In this document: positions 9,080 to 15,530 of the stretch, one piece after another
Layout of the letters: the number at the start of each line of letters is the position of its first letter
Position numbering within the stretch: position 1 is the first letter of the stretch
DNA from: Actinomycetales bacterium
GTDB lineage: Bacteria; Actinomycetota; Actinomycetes; Actinomycetales; Microbacteriaceae
Assembly (NCBI GenBank): GCA_028868555.1
Contig: JAGWUG010000001.1
Span: 1 to 19,542 of the forward strand
DNA: 19,542 nt
Reading direction: 5' to 3'
The notes under the pieces: model-generated
Database searches by the model: none
Told to the model about the DNA's origin: nothing
Seen by the model: only the letters and a program-made list of their open reading frames with translations
Translations under genes and position numbers: made by a program

Positions 9080-9112
9080 TATAACTAGCCAAAAACCACA
9101 AACGGCTAGGAG
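9080..9112 (+). promoter_or_regulatory. possible promoter -10 and Shine-Dalgarno of the DUF4190 gene
   Basis: TATAAC (9080-9085) is a good -10 match in an AT-rich patch after rimI::tsaD, and AGGAG (9108-9112) sits 7 bases before ATG 9120. The Shine-Dalgarno decides the start in favour of 9120 rather than an in-frame GTG at 9012 that overlaps no conserved sequence. No clear -35 is visible. Confidence 0.5.
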
Positions 9113-9119
9113 CAATCAA

Positions 9120-9500
9120 ATGGCAAAGACCGAAGTGCTAGACACCACCGATGCAGCAACCCCTGCAGAAGTGCCAGCGGCTGCAACCGCTAAGTACGAC
9201 TTCACCAAGTTGAACACCCTGGCCGTGGTTTCCCTGGCCGCCGCAATCTCCTGGGTTGGCGCAGTTGCCGGTGTAATCACCGGTCACATCGCACTGGCTC
9301 AGATCAAGCGCAGCGGCGAGAAGGGTCGTGGCCTGGCCATCACCGGTCTGGTGCTCGGCTACCTCTACATCGCAGGCTCGATCTTCTTCGGTCTGCTAAT
9401 GCTGCTTTTCAGCCTCCGCGGCTGGATTGGTGCCGACGACTTCGGCCCTCGCCAGTACGGCACCTACGGCCCGGGCATGATGACCCAGTGGCGCAACTAA
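9120..9500 (+). CDS. DUF4190 domain small membrane protein
   Basis: The 126-residue product has a cytosolic, Ala/Thr/Glu-rich N-terminus (1 to about 35) and then two hydrophobic helices. The first is about residues 38-58 (LAVVSLAAAISWVGAVAGVI), the second about 78-102. Between them sits GHIALAQIKRSGEKGRGLAITGL, the signature of the DUF4190 family, common in actinobacteria. The C-terminal tail is short and polar. Function is unknown; family members are often near housekeeping or secretion genes, but no mechanism is established. It is separated from rimI::tsaD by 108 bases, has its own candidate promoter, and ends before a strong hairpin at 9576. Its first residues carry one copy of the iterated 9-mer (9146-9154). 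Confidence 0.85.
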   Translation: MAKTEVLDTTDAATPAEVPAAATAKYDFTKLNTLAVVSLAAAISWVGAVAGVITGHIALAQIKRSGEKGRGLAITGLVLGYLYIAGSIFFGLLMLLFSLRGWIGADDFGPRQYGTYGPGMMTQWRN

Positions 9501-9575
9501 CAACGCTCTAAAACTGAATAGTCTTTTCCTTCCATTTCAGGCATTTTCTCTCCTTTTTGTGTCTTGAAACTGCGA

Positions 9576-9606
9576 AACCCCGCGAGATTTGTGCCCTCGC
9601 GGGGTT
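9576..9606. terminator. bidirectional hairpin terminator between convergent genes
   Basis: An 11-bp perfect stem (AACCCCGCGAG pairing with CTCGCGGGGTT) has a 9-base loop. It lies in the 137-base gap between the DUF4190 gene and the convergent methyltransferase gene, so it can serve both. The T-tracts on either side are weak. Confidence 0.75.
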
Positions 9607-9637
9607 CGTGGTTTAAGGGGAGTAGGCCTGGCGCCTC

Positions 9638-10858
9638 CTAGGAAGCCAGCGGCTCGCAGATGAGGACGCGGTGCGTCTCGCCAACTCGGGTCACAATCAG
9701 AGTCGCCTTGCCGGCTCCCTTGGGGTCCAGTTCCTTGCGTAGCTGCTCCGGAACAATGTCGGCTCCGCGCTTTTTGATTTCCAAAACACCGATGTCCGCC
9801 TCGCGCAACCTTGCCTTGAGTTTCTTGCGGTCGAAGGCCATCTCCTCGATGACCCGGTAGCCCTTTAGCCAAGGCGAGCTAATCTCTTGGCTACCGGTCA
9901 GGTAGGCGATGCCCGCACTGAATCCGTGCAGTCCAAGCTGCTCGGCCAGCAGGCCAATCAGGTGTGAGCGCACCACTGCGTTGTCTGGCTCGTAGACAAA
10001 CTCTGCGAGCTCGCCCAGTGGCGCGTGGGTGCCGTCGGTGCTGGCAGTGGAGAGTTCGTGGGTGCCAGCATCGGTGACAAGCAGCGCGCTGCGGACAATT
10101 CCGGGGCGGGCTGCGGCTCCAAACCAGAGGCCGAGTTCAACTAGGTCGCCGTTTACCGAGACCCACTGTGCCTCGGCACCCTCGGGGATTCCCTCGTGCG
10201 GGTGCCCCGGGCCCAACTTGATGCCGGCGGCCTTCACGCCTGCATCGGTGCAACGCTCCACCACCCAGTCGAAGTTGGGGGAGAACTCGGCCGGGTCAAA
10301 CTTGCGACTAACGGCGGCTCGCTTTGGCCCGTTGAGCTCACGCCGAGCCGGGTCGAAGAACAACGCCTCGGCTGGCTTGTCGCCGGCAAACTCGATCGTG
10401 GTCACATCCGCCAGTTCAACGCTTGCGTTCTCAAACGGAAGCAGGTTGAAGGTGGCGCAAGCGGCCGTCACCTCGTCAAGTTCATAGGCGCGCACAATAA
10501 GCCCAAGAGATGCCAGTGCTAGGGACTCGGCACCGATGCCGCAACCTAGATCTGCCACCGATGCCACTCCGGCCTTCCGAAAGCGGCCAGCATGGAGGGC
10601 GGCAACCCGGAGGCGGCTGGCTTGCTCGAGACCGGGCTCGGTGAAGAGCATTGAGTTTGCGAAGTCTCCGAACTTGCTCTCGGCTCTGCGTCGGAGTTTG
10701 GCCTGGGTCAGTACCGCGGCAACAAGACCAGGTGCGTGGCCCGCGGCTCGCAGCTGGCTGACCAGCTTCACCACATCGGTCTTGGAGCTGTAGTCCACTT
10801 CGGAGAGCAGCTTGCGACCCTCCGCCGATAGCAGATCAACCAGCTCCTGACGTTCCAT
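9638..10858 (-). CDS. class I SAM-dependent methyltransferase with THUMP-like C-terminal domain
   Basis: The 406-residue cytosolic protein has a Rossmann methyltransferase domain in the middle. ADLGCGIGAESLALA (102-116) is the SAM-binding motif I, YELDEV (125-130) the acidic loop and EALFFDPARR (164-173) the motif IV region. The C-terminal third (about 300-406), with SSPWLKGYRVIEEM and IGVLEIKKRGADIVPEQLRKEL, resembles the THUMP-like domain of actinobacterial proteins annotated simply as methyltransferases. Its RNA substrate is not established; RNA binding is inferred from THUMP domains. ATG 10858 is chosen because the open frame upstream runs into CIRCE and groES and has no conserved content. 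There is no Shine-Dalgarno, and a -10 box sits 7 bases ahead. The gene contains four copies of the iterated 9-mer. Confidence 0.85.
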   Translation of the reverse strand: MERQELVDLLSAEGRKLLSEVDYSSKTDVVKLVSQLRAAGHAPGLVAAVLTQAKLRRRAESKFGDFANSMLFTEPGLEQASRLRVAALHAGRFRKAGVASVADLGCGIGAESLALASLGLIVRAYELDEVTAACATFNLLPFENASVELADVTTIEFAGDKPAEALFFDPARRELNGPKRAAVSRKFDPAEFSPNFDWVVERCTDAGVKAAGIKLGPGHPHEGIPEGAEAQWVSVNGDLVELGLWFGAAARPGIVRSALLVTDAGTHELSTASTDGTHAPLGELAEFVYEPDNAVVRSHLIGLLAEQLGLHGFSAGIAYLTGSQEISSPWLKGYRVIEEMAFDRKKLKARLREADIGVLEIKKRGADIVPEQLRKELDPKGAGKATLIVTRVGETHRVLICEPLAS

Positions 10859-10865
10859 AAAGAAA

Positions 10866-10871
10866 AGGTTA
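10866..10871 (-). promoter_or_regulatory. probable -10 box of a leaderless methyltransferase promoter
   Basis: Read on the minus strand, TAACCT is followed by TTTCTTT and then ATG (10858). The TANNNT box lies 7 bases from the start codon with no Shine-Dalgarno in between, which fits leaderless transcription. Inference from spacing. Confidence 0.45.
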
Positions 10872-10901
10872 GCGGGAGGCTTGCTGGCCGCGGCGGCGAA
10901 G

Positions 10902-10910
10902 GCATCGGTG
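10902..10910 (+). repeat. intergenic copy of the iterated 9-mer
   Basis: GCATCGGTG lies between the methyltransferase start and CIRCE, outside any gene I can support. It is the copy that protein coding cannot explain. Confidence 0.8.
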
Positions 10911-10920
10911 AAAGGGTGAA

Positions 10921-10947
10921 CTAGCACTCTGGGGTGGCGAGTGCTAA
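10921..10947 (+). promoter_or_regulatory. CIRCE operator (HrcA binding site)
   Basis: CTAGCACTC, a 9-base spacer, then GAGTGCTAA: the CIRCE inverted repeat (consensus TTAGCACTC-N9-GAGTGCTAA) with one mismatch in the left arm. CIRCE binds the heat-shock repressor HrcA. It lies 45 bases upstream of the groES start and overlaps the -10 region, as expected for repression. Confidence 0.95.
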
Positions 10948-10950
10948 TAT
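10945..10950 (+). promoter_or_regulatory. groES promoter -10 box
   Basis: TAATAT shares its first three bases with the right arm of CIRCE, so bound HrcA would block RNA polymerase. Transcription would start near 10957, giving a leader of about 35 bases with Shine-Dalgarno AGAGG at 10981-10985. No clear -35 was identified. Confidence 0.65.
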
Positions 10951-10991
10951 CTCTCCTGTAACCCCGTTGTTTAGACAAAAAGAGGTAGATC

Positions 10992-11291
10992 GTGTCGGTA
11001 CAGATTAAGCCACTAGAGGACCGCATCGTCGTTCGTCCAATGCCAGCTGAGCAGGTAACCGCTTCGGGCCTGGTCATCCCTGACACTGCCACCAAGGAGA
11101 AGCCACAGGAGGCCGAGGTTATTGCCGTAGGTCCAGGTCGCTTCGACGACAATGGCAACCGCATCCCACTGGATGTTGCCGTGGGCGACAAGGTTCTTTT
11201 CAGCAAGTACGGCGGCACCGAGATCAAGTTCGGTGGCGACGAGTACCTGGTGCTCAGCGCTCGCGACGTACTCGCAATCGTGGTTCGCTAA
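10992..11291 (+). CDS. groES: co-chaperonin GroES
   Basis: GroES is the 10-kDa lid of the GroEL folding chamber. The 99-residue protein starts at GTG, 7 bases after AGAGG. It has [45 protein letters not shown] (about 5-50), which includes the mobile loop that docks into GroEL. It continues with [34 protein letters not shown] near the end, the standard GroES carboxy half. It is under CIRCE/HrcA control. A hairpin terminator begins 12 bases after the stop and no groEL follows, so this is a monocistronic groES; groEL must be elsewhere in the genome. Codon use is strongly biased, like the ribosomal protein genes. Confidence 0.98.
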   Translation: MSVQIKPLEDRIVVRPMPAEQVTASGLVIPDTATKEKPQEAEVIAVGPGRFDDNGNRIPLDVAVGDKVLFSKYGGTEIKFGGDEYLVLSARDVLAIVVR

Positions 11292-11302
11292 CCAATCACT
11301 TC

Positions 11303-11336
11303 AAAACCCTCGGTTCCTTCGGGCGCCGGGGGTTTT
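11303..11336 (+). terminator. groES intrinsic terminator
   Basis: AAAACCCTCGG pairs with CCGGGGGTTTT (11 bp including one G-T pair). The loop contains CC-TTCG-GG, a nested stable UUCG tetraloop. The stem ends in four T, and a mixed T-rich run follows. It separates groES from rarD. Confidence 0.85.
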
Positions 11337-11351
11337 GCCTTTCCCGGGGGA

Positions 11352-11357
11352 TAGGCT
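11352..11357 (+). promoter_or_regulatory. probable -10 box of a leaderless rarD promoter
   Basis: TAGGCT (TANNNT) is 6 bases upstream of GTG 11364, with no Shine-Dalgarno. The spacing places the transcript start on the start codon. Inference from spacing. Confidence 0.45.
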
Positions 11358-11363
11358 TGCCCT

Positions 11364-12296
11364 GTGAGCCAGACACCGTCGTCGAATCAGAGCCAACCTG
11401 CCCAACAGCCGGAGGGTAAGAACACTCGCAAGGGCCTGCTCTTCGCGTTTGGCGCCTACGCCATCTGGGGATCGTTCCCAATCATCATCCACTCCCTGGA
11501 CTTCGCAAATCCGTATGAAGTGGTGGCCTGGCGCATCATCTTTGGAATGGTGCTAGCCGTTCTAATGCTCACGGTGTCCAAGGCCTGGAAGCCACTCTGG
11601 GAAGTGGTTCGAAACCGCAAGCTATTCACGCTGCTGGTCATCTCCAGCGCCCTCATCTACGTGAACTGGTTGGTGTACGTGCTGGGTGTCTCCAGCGGGC
11701 ACATCGTTGAATCGTCGCTGGGCTACTTCATCAACCCGCTGGTAACCGTGGTGCTTGCCGTCTTCTTCCAGCGCGAGAAGCTAACCCGCATCCAGTGGGT
11801 GGCGGTGACCCTCGGCGCCATCGCGGTCACCGTGCTCACCATCGACTACGGACACCTCCCGCTGATCGCACTATCCCTTGCGCTGTCTTTCGGCTTCTAC
11901 GGTCTGGTCAAAGCCCGCACCGGCGGCACCATCACCCCACTCATCGGCTACTCGGTTGAGACGGCAATGCTGGTGCCGGTTGCCATCATCCAGCTGATTG
12001 TGGTGGGTTCAAGCATCGGTGTGAAGTTTGGCACCGATGGCTTCTACAGTTGGTTTGGCCTCGCCCTGTTTGGATTCCTGACGGCCATTCCGCTCATCCT
12101 GTTTGGTTCCGCCGCCAAGCACCTACCGCTGGCCTGGGTGGGATTCATGCAGTACCTCACCCCCAGCATTCAGTTTGTTTTGGCCCTCGTGGTCTTCCAC
12201 GAACCAATGCCGGCGGCCCGTTGGATTGGCTTTGGCATCGTTTGGCTCGGCCTAGCTGTTTTGATGGCACCGATGCTTCTGAAGCGCAAAAAATAG
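11364..12296 (+). CDS. rarD: EamA family transporter of RarD type
   Basis: The 310-residue inner-membrane protein has about ten hydrophobic helices arranged as two EamA repeats (drug/metabolite transporter superfamily). RarD signatures are AYAIWGSFPIIIHSL (about 32-46), the WRIIFGM segment after the first helix, and YVNWLVYVLGVSSGHIVESSLGYFINPLVTVVLAVFF (about 95-131), which is the best-conserved stretch of RarD proteins. The first 25 residues are a polar, Gln/Ser-rich cytoplasmic tail. RarD proteins were named for a link to chloramphenicol sensitivity, but the substrate is not known; amino acids or metabolites are plausible. It is a single-gene unit between the groES terminator and the binding-protein gene. 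GTG is taken as start because the -10 box lies just upstream. Confidence 0.88.
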   Translation: MSQTPSSNQSQPAQQPEGKNTRKGLLFAFGAYAIWGSFPIIIHSLDFANPYEVVAWRIIFGMVLAVLMLTVSKAWKPLWEVVRNRKLFTLLVISSALIYVNWLVYVLGVSSGHIVESSLGYFINPLVTVVLAVFFQREKLTRIQWVAVTLGAIAVTVLTIDYGHLPLIALSLALSFGFYGLVKARTGGTITPLIGYSVETAMLVPVAIIQLIVVGSSIGVKFGTDGFYSWFGLALFGFLTAIPLILFGSAAKHLPLAWVGFMQYLTPSIQFVLALVVFHEPMPAARWIGFGIVWLGLAVLMAPMLLKRKK

Positions 12297-12326
12297 GGAT
12301 TTCTGCCGATTCTTCGCTCCCAAACG

Positions 12327-12341
12327 AGGATTGTTAATCCT
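12327..12341 (+). terminator. weak terminator after rarD
   Basis: AGGATT, loop GTT, AATCCT, followed by TTGTTACATT. The stem is only 6 bp and the T-run is broken, so termination is possible but uncertain. Confidence 0.4.
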
Positions 12342-12395
12342 TTGTTACATTACGAGGCAACCGCTAGGAATTAGAACATTCTTTGGCTCTAAACT

Positions 12396-12441
12396 TAATT
12401 TGCTAACGAGAAACACCCGTTTCTCACAACCAACATAGGAG
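12396..12441 (+). promoter_or_regulatory. promoter, 5' hairpin and Shine-Dalgarno of the ABC substrate-binding protein gene
   Basis: TAATTT (12396-12401) is a likely -10 box. A perfect 7-bp inverted repeat follows, GAGAAAC (12408-12414), loop ACCC, GTTTCTC (12419-12425). If transcription starts near 12408 this hairpin forms the extreme 5' end of the mRNA, a position known to slow decay; alternatively the repeat is an operator. AGGAG (12437-12441) is 8 bases from ATG 12450. The -35 is unclear. Confidence 0.5.
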
Positions 12442-12449
12442 TTGTATTC

Positions 12450-13709
12450 ATGAGCATTCGCATCACCCGCCGCAAGGCACTCGGTGCTGTTGCTGCAGTT
12501 GCAGCCGCGAGCTTGGCCATCGGTGTATCGATGCCAGCTAACGCAGCAGGCGCAGCAGACAAGACCCTGAAGATCACCAGCATTCTTCCACTGACCGGTG
12601 CACTCGCATTCCTGTACCCACCAATGGAGGCTGGCGCATCGCTGGCAGTTGACGACATCAACGCTGCCGGTGGAGTTCTGGGCAACAAGGTTTCCATCAA
12701 CTGGAAGGACTCGGGCGACGGCACCAACCTCGCTGTTTCCACCCAGTCGGCTACCGCAGCAATCGCTGACGGCACTGACGTTGTACTTGGTGCAGCTGCT
12801 TCTGGTGTTACCCGTAACATCATCAACCAGATCACCGGCGCCAAGATCGTTGAGATCTCGCCTTCGAACACCGCTCCTGACCTGAGCACCTGGAACGACG
12901 GCGGCTACTACTTCCGCACCGCTCCAAGCGACATGCTTCAGGGCCGCATCGCTGCCAACCAGATCCTTCAGGATGGCGCTCAGAACGTAGCCGTTATGTA
13001 CGCAAACAACTCGTACGGTACCGGTCTGATGAACGTTGCAAAGAGCCAGCTTTCGGCTGGTGGCGCAACCGTCAAGGTGTTCTCGTTCCCAGAGGCTGAG
13101 ACCAACTTCGACTCGATCGTTTCGCAGGTTACCGCCTCGAACCCAGACGCAGTTCTGATCATCTCCTACGACGAGACCAAGAAGGCTCTGCCAGCTCTTA
13201 AGGCTGCAGGCTTCCCTGGTGGAAACATCTACCTCGTTGACGGAAACACCATCGACTACAGCAAGGACTCGTTCGCTTCGTACCTCGCTGGTGCTCAGGG
13301 AACCATCCCTGGTGGAGCTACCACCGATGCATTCAAGAACCGTCTGAAGGCAAAGTACGCCAAGCTGCACCCAGGTAAGACCCTTTCGGACTTCACCTAC
13401 GCAGCTGAGTCGTACGACGCTATCGTTCTGGCAGCTCTCGCAGCTCAGAGCGCTGGCAAGGCAACTGGTGCCGCAATCAAGGGCCAGCTGACCAACGTCT
13501 CGCTGGCTGGTGCTGGCAAGGTAACCGTAACCTCCTTCGCAGCTGGCCTCAAGGCCATCAAGGCTGGCAAGAAGGTCAACTACGACGGCTTCAGCGGCCC
13601 AGTAGAGTTCGACAAGAACGGTGACCCAACCGGTGCATTCATCGGCATCTACCGCTACACCTCGAAGGGTACCAACGTACTCGTCAAGACCGTAGCTGGT
13701 AACAAGTAA
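12450..13709 (+). CDS. branched-chain amino acid-type ABC transporter substrate-binding protein
   Basis: This is an exported solute receptor for the LivFGMH importer encoded nearby. It has 419 residues. The N-terminus MSIRITRRKALG followed by a hydrophobic stretch and SMPANA is a signal peptide, with likely cleavage after residue 32. TRRKAL is a loose twin-arginine (Tat) motif. The mature part (about 38-415) begins LKITSILPLTGALAF and has VDDINAAGGVLGNKV and YDAIVLAALAAQSAGK, the pattern of type I periplasmic binding (Peripla_BP_6) proteins such as LivJ/LivK. There is no lipobox: I see no cysteine at all in the protein, unusual for a Gram-positive receptor. Codon use is as biased as in rpsI, suggesting very high expression. 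It has its own promoter and strong terminator. The ligand could be branched-chain amino acids, amides or urea; sequence alone does not decide. Confidence 0.92.
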   Translation: MSIRITRRKALGAVAAVAAASLAIGVSMPANAAGAADKTLKITSILPLTGALAFLYPPMEAGASLAVDDINAAGGVLGNKVSINWKDSGDGTNLAVSTQSATAAIADGTDVVLGAAASGVTRNIINQITGAKIVEISPSNTAPDLSTWNDGGYYFRTAPSDMLQGRIAANQILQDGAQNVAVMYANNSYGTGLMNVAKSQLSAGGATVKVFSFPEAETNFDSIVSQVTASNPDAVLIISYDETKKALPALKAAGFPGGNIYLVDGNTIDYSKDSFASYLAGAQGTIPGGATTDAFKNRLKAKYAKLHPGKTLSDFTYAAESYDAIVLAALAAQSAGKATGAAIKGQLTNVSLAGAGKVTVTSFAAGLKAIKAGKKVNYDGFSGPVEFDKNGDPTGAFIGIYRYTSKGTNVLVKTVAGNK

Positions 13710-13712
13710 GTC

Positions 13713-13728
13713 TGATTCCTAGGAATCA
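13713..13728. repeat. 16-bp perfect palindrome
   Basis: TGATTCCTAGGAATCA lies 3 bases after the stop of the binding-protein gene and 13 bases before its terminator. As RNA it could form a 6-bp stem with a CTAG loop. It may be part of the 3' end structure, or chance: about 0.3 such palindromes are expected in a window of this size. Confidence 0.5.
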
Positions 13729-13741
13729 AACCCACTGAGAG

Positions 13742-13780
13742 AATCCCTCGGGCCTTCGGGCCCGGGGGATTTTCCTTTTA
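13742..13780 (+). terminator. strong intrinsic terminator of the binding-protein gene
   Basis: A 13-bp stem, 13742-13754 with 13759-13771 (one T-G pair), is capped by TTCG closed by C-G, the extra-stable UUCG tetraloop. It is followed by TTCCTTTT. It isolates the binding-protein transcript and faces the convergent phzF gene. Confidence 0.95.
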
Positions 13781-13802
13781 ATTGAGTTCTGGCCGAGATT
13801 CG

Positions 13803-14663
13803 CTAGATTGCGATCTGTCCGCTTATGCAGGTGACTGTGTCGCCACCGACCCAGACATCGCCATTCTCGTCTGCAGTCAAGCGGATGATTCCTTGCCTCC
13901 CAAGGCGAGCGCCTTGCGAGGCAACATATGCTCCCGATGTGCGCCCACTTCGGAATAGCCACTGGGCCACGCTCGCATTCAGGCTCCCCGTGACTGGGTC
14001 CTCCAGGACCCCGACTTTTGGCGCGAATGCTCGAAGCTCGTATGCTGCATTGCTTCCCTCTGGGTATCTGCCTAGGATTCCAAGCATCAACTGCGAACCC
14101 GCCTCGAACTTGGGTTCTACCTCTAGAACATGTTTCGCCGAGGCCAGTTCCACGCAAATCCAACCGGGACCATTGTCAACGTACTGGTGCGCCACAACGT
14201 CTGATTCAGAGACGTCTAATTCACGCACTACTTCGGCCAATAGGTCAGCGTCGAGCGGGCCGCTTTTTACAGTCTCTGGTGCGCGGAACGATAGGCGAGA
14301 CTGGCCTGCGTCACTTTGCGCTCGCTTCAGGGCGACTAGGCCAACACCGCATTCTTGAATCAACTCCCCGGGGTTCTTTGGCGATCCACCATGTTCTAAC
14401 CAGGCGTGGGCCGATCCGAGAGTCGGGTGGCCAGCAAAAGGGAGTTCTCCGCCTGGGGTGAATATCCTGAGCCGATAGTCCGCATCGGCATGGGTAGGGC
14501 TGAGAATGAATGTGGTCTCAGAAAGGTTGGTCCAGCTCGCCAAGCGCTGCATAGATTCATCACTCATGCCGTCAGCCTCAACAACCACCGCCACAGGGTT
14601 ACCTAGGTAGGGTGTCTCCGCGAAAACATCAACCTGAGCAAAGGCCCGTTGTTTTGCCACCAT
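13803..14663 (-). CDS. PhzF family isomerase/epimerase
   Basis: The 286-residue protein belongs to the PhzF fold, two pseudo-repeated diaminopimelate-epimerase-like halves. Visible motifs are QVDVFAETPYLGNPVAVV (10-27), NLSETTF (46-52) with the acid Glu49 that matches the catalytic glutamate of PhzF, GGELPFAGHPTLGSAHAWL (71-89) and EDPVTGSLNASVAQWL in the C-terminal half. Family members isomerise small cyclic or amino-acid-like compounds, but most, including this one, have unknown substrates; there are no phenazine genes here. ATG 14663 is preceded by a GAGAGGA Shine-Dalgarno. Codon use differs from its neighbours, with AGG, ATA, TTA, CTA, AAA and ACA, codons the adjacent genes hardly use. 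This suggests low expression or recent acquisition. It separates the binding-protein gene from livFGMH. Confidence 0.9.
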   Translation of the reverse strand: MVAKQRAFAQVDVFAETPYLGNPVAVVVEADGMSDESMQRLASWTNLSETTFILSPTHADADYRLRIFTPGGELPFAGHPTLGSAHAWLEHGGSPKNPGELIQECGVGLVALKRAQSDAGQSRLSFRAPETVKSGPLDADLLAEVVRELDVSESDVVAHQYVDNGPGWICVELASAKHVLEVEPKFEAGSQLMLGILGRYPEGSNAAYELRAFAPKVGVLEDPVTGSLNASVAQWLFRSGRTSGAYVASQGARLGRQGIIRLTADENGDVWVGGDTVTCISGQIAI

Positions 14664-14721
14664 TTCAGTTCCTCTCCATCTGACGCAATTCTTTCAGGTT
14701 TGACCAAAAACGCAGGCAAAG

Positions 14722-14757
14722 CTAAGGGCCCGCCGGATTACTCCGGCGAGCCCTTAG
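14722..14757 (-). terminator. terminator of the livHMGF transcript
   Basis: CTAAGGGC and CGCCGG pair with CCGGCG and GCCCTTAG (14 pairs with one mismatch, 6-base loop). It begins 15 bases past the livF stop and is followed on the minus strand by a broken T-run. It also lies ahead of phzF, preventing read-through into it. Confidence 0.85.
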
Positions 14758-14771
14758 GTAAGTGCTTCGGT

Positions 14772-15530
14772 TTACAGCTCGGCCAGGTTACCCAGGTAGA
14801 GCTCAACCATCTTCGGGTCGTTCAGCAGCTCGCGACCGGTACCGGTGTGGGCATCGGTGCCCTGGTCCAGCACGTAGGCGCGGTCACAGATCTGCAGGCA
14901 ACGACGAGCGTTCTGCTCCACCATAACCACGGTCACGCCGGCCTGGTTGACCTGCTTGACGCGGAGGAAGGCCTCGTCCTGACGAACAGGCGAGAGACCA
15001 GCGGAAGGCTCGTCCAGCAGCAGTACTGATGGGTTTACCATCAGGGCGCGGCCCATGGCCACCATCTGACGCTCACCACCGGAAAGCGAGCCAGCCTTCT
15101 GGGCGCGACGCTTGCCTAGGTCAGGGAAGATGTTGGTTACAAACTCGAAGCGCTCGTTGAAGTCCTTCGGGTTCTGGAACACACCCATCTCAAGGTTCTC
15201 CTGAATGGAGAGGCTCGGGAAGACGTTGTTGGTCTGTGGAACAAAGGCAACCTTCTTGGAGACCAGCTTGTTGGCCTTCAGGTTGGTGATGTCCTCACCC
15301 TTCAACCAGATCTTGCCCGAACGCACGTTCACTAGGCCGAAGATTGCCTTGAGCAGGGTGGACTTACCGGCGCCGTTAGGGCCGATGATTCCAATCAGCT
15401 CGCCCTCGTGGGCGGTGAGCGAACAACCGTTCAGGATGTTGATTCCAGGCAGGTAACCGGCGTCCACGTTGTCCACAAAGACAACGGCATCGGTGCGCGC
15501 CACAGCGGCGCTCATCAGGTTCTCCGACAT
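14772..15530 (-). CDS. livF: branched-chain amino acid-type ABC transporter ATP-binding protein LivF
   Basis: This is one of the two cytoplasmic ATPases that drive the importer. The 252-residue protein has Walker A GPNGAGKS (50-57), Q-loop VPQTNNVFPSLSIQENLEMG (98-116), whose NVFPSLSIQENL is typical of LivF, signature LSGGE (149-153) and Walker B VLLLDEP (169-175). The first 15 residues are an extra polar segment; a second Met at residue 6 is an alternative start. It overlaps the livG stop by one base (TAATG), so translation is coupled. It is the last gene of the livH-livM-livG-livF transcript and carries two copies of the iterated 9-mer (14851, 15487). Confidence 0.95.
   Translation of the reverse strand: MSENLMSAAVARTDAVVFVDNVDAGYLPGINILNGCSLTAHEGELIGIIGPNGAGKSTLLKAIFGLVNVRSGKIWLKGEDITNLKANKLVSKKVAFVPQTNNVFPSLSIQENLEMGVFQNPKDFNERFEFVTNIFPDLGKRRAQKAGSLSGGERQMVAMGRALMVNPSVLLLDEPSAGLSPVRQDEAFLRVKQVNQAGVTVVMVEQNARRCLQICDRAYVLDQGTDAHTGTGRELLNDPKMVELYLGNLAEL

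Noticed and set aside
9012..9119. GTG start directly after rimI::tsaD for the DUF4190 gene
   Set aside because: No Shine-Dalgarno and no conserved residues, whereas AGGAG precedes ATG 9120 at good spacing.
10859..11227. Upstream extension of the methyltransferase frame
   Set aside because: It would cross CIRCE, the groES promoter and much of groES. The conserved protein begins at 10858.
12345..13370. 341-codon open frame antisense to the substrate-binding protein gene
   Set aside because: Cysteine- and serine-rich product with no family pattern, a mirror of the strongly biased codons of the real gene.
13803..14663. phzF as part of a phenazine cluster
   Set aside because: No other phenazine gene is present. 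The PhzF family is broad and mostly of unknown function.
14664..14771. A small gene between phzF and livF
   Set aside because: The stretch is accounted for by the phzF Shine-Dalgarno and the livF terminator; no convincing coding frame.
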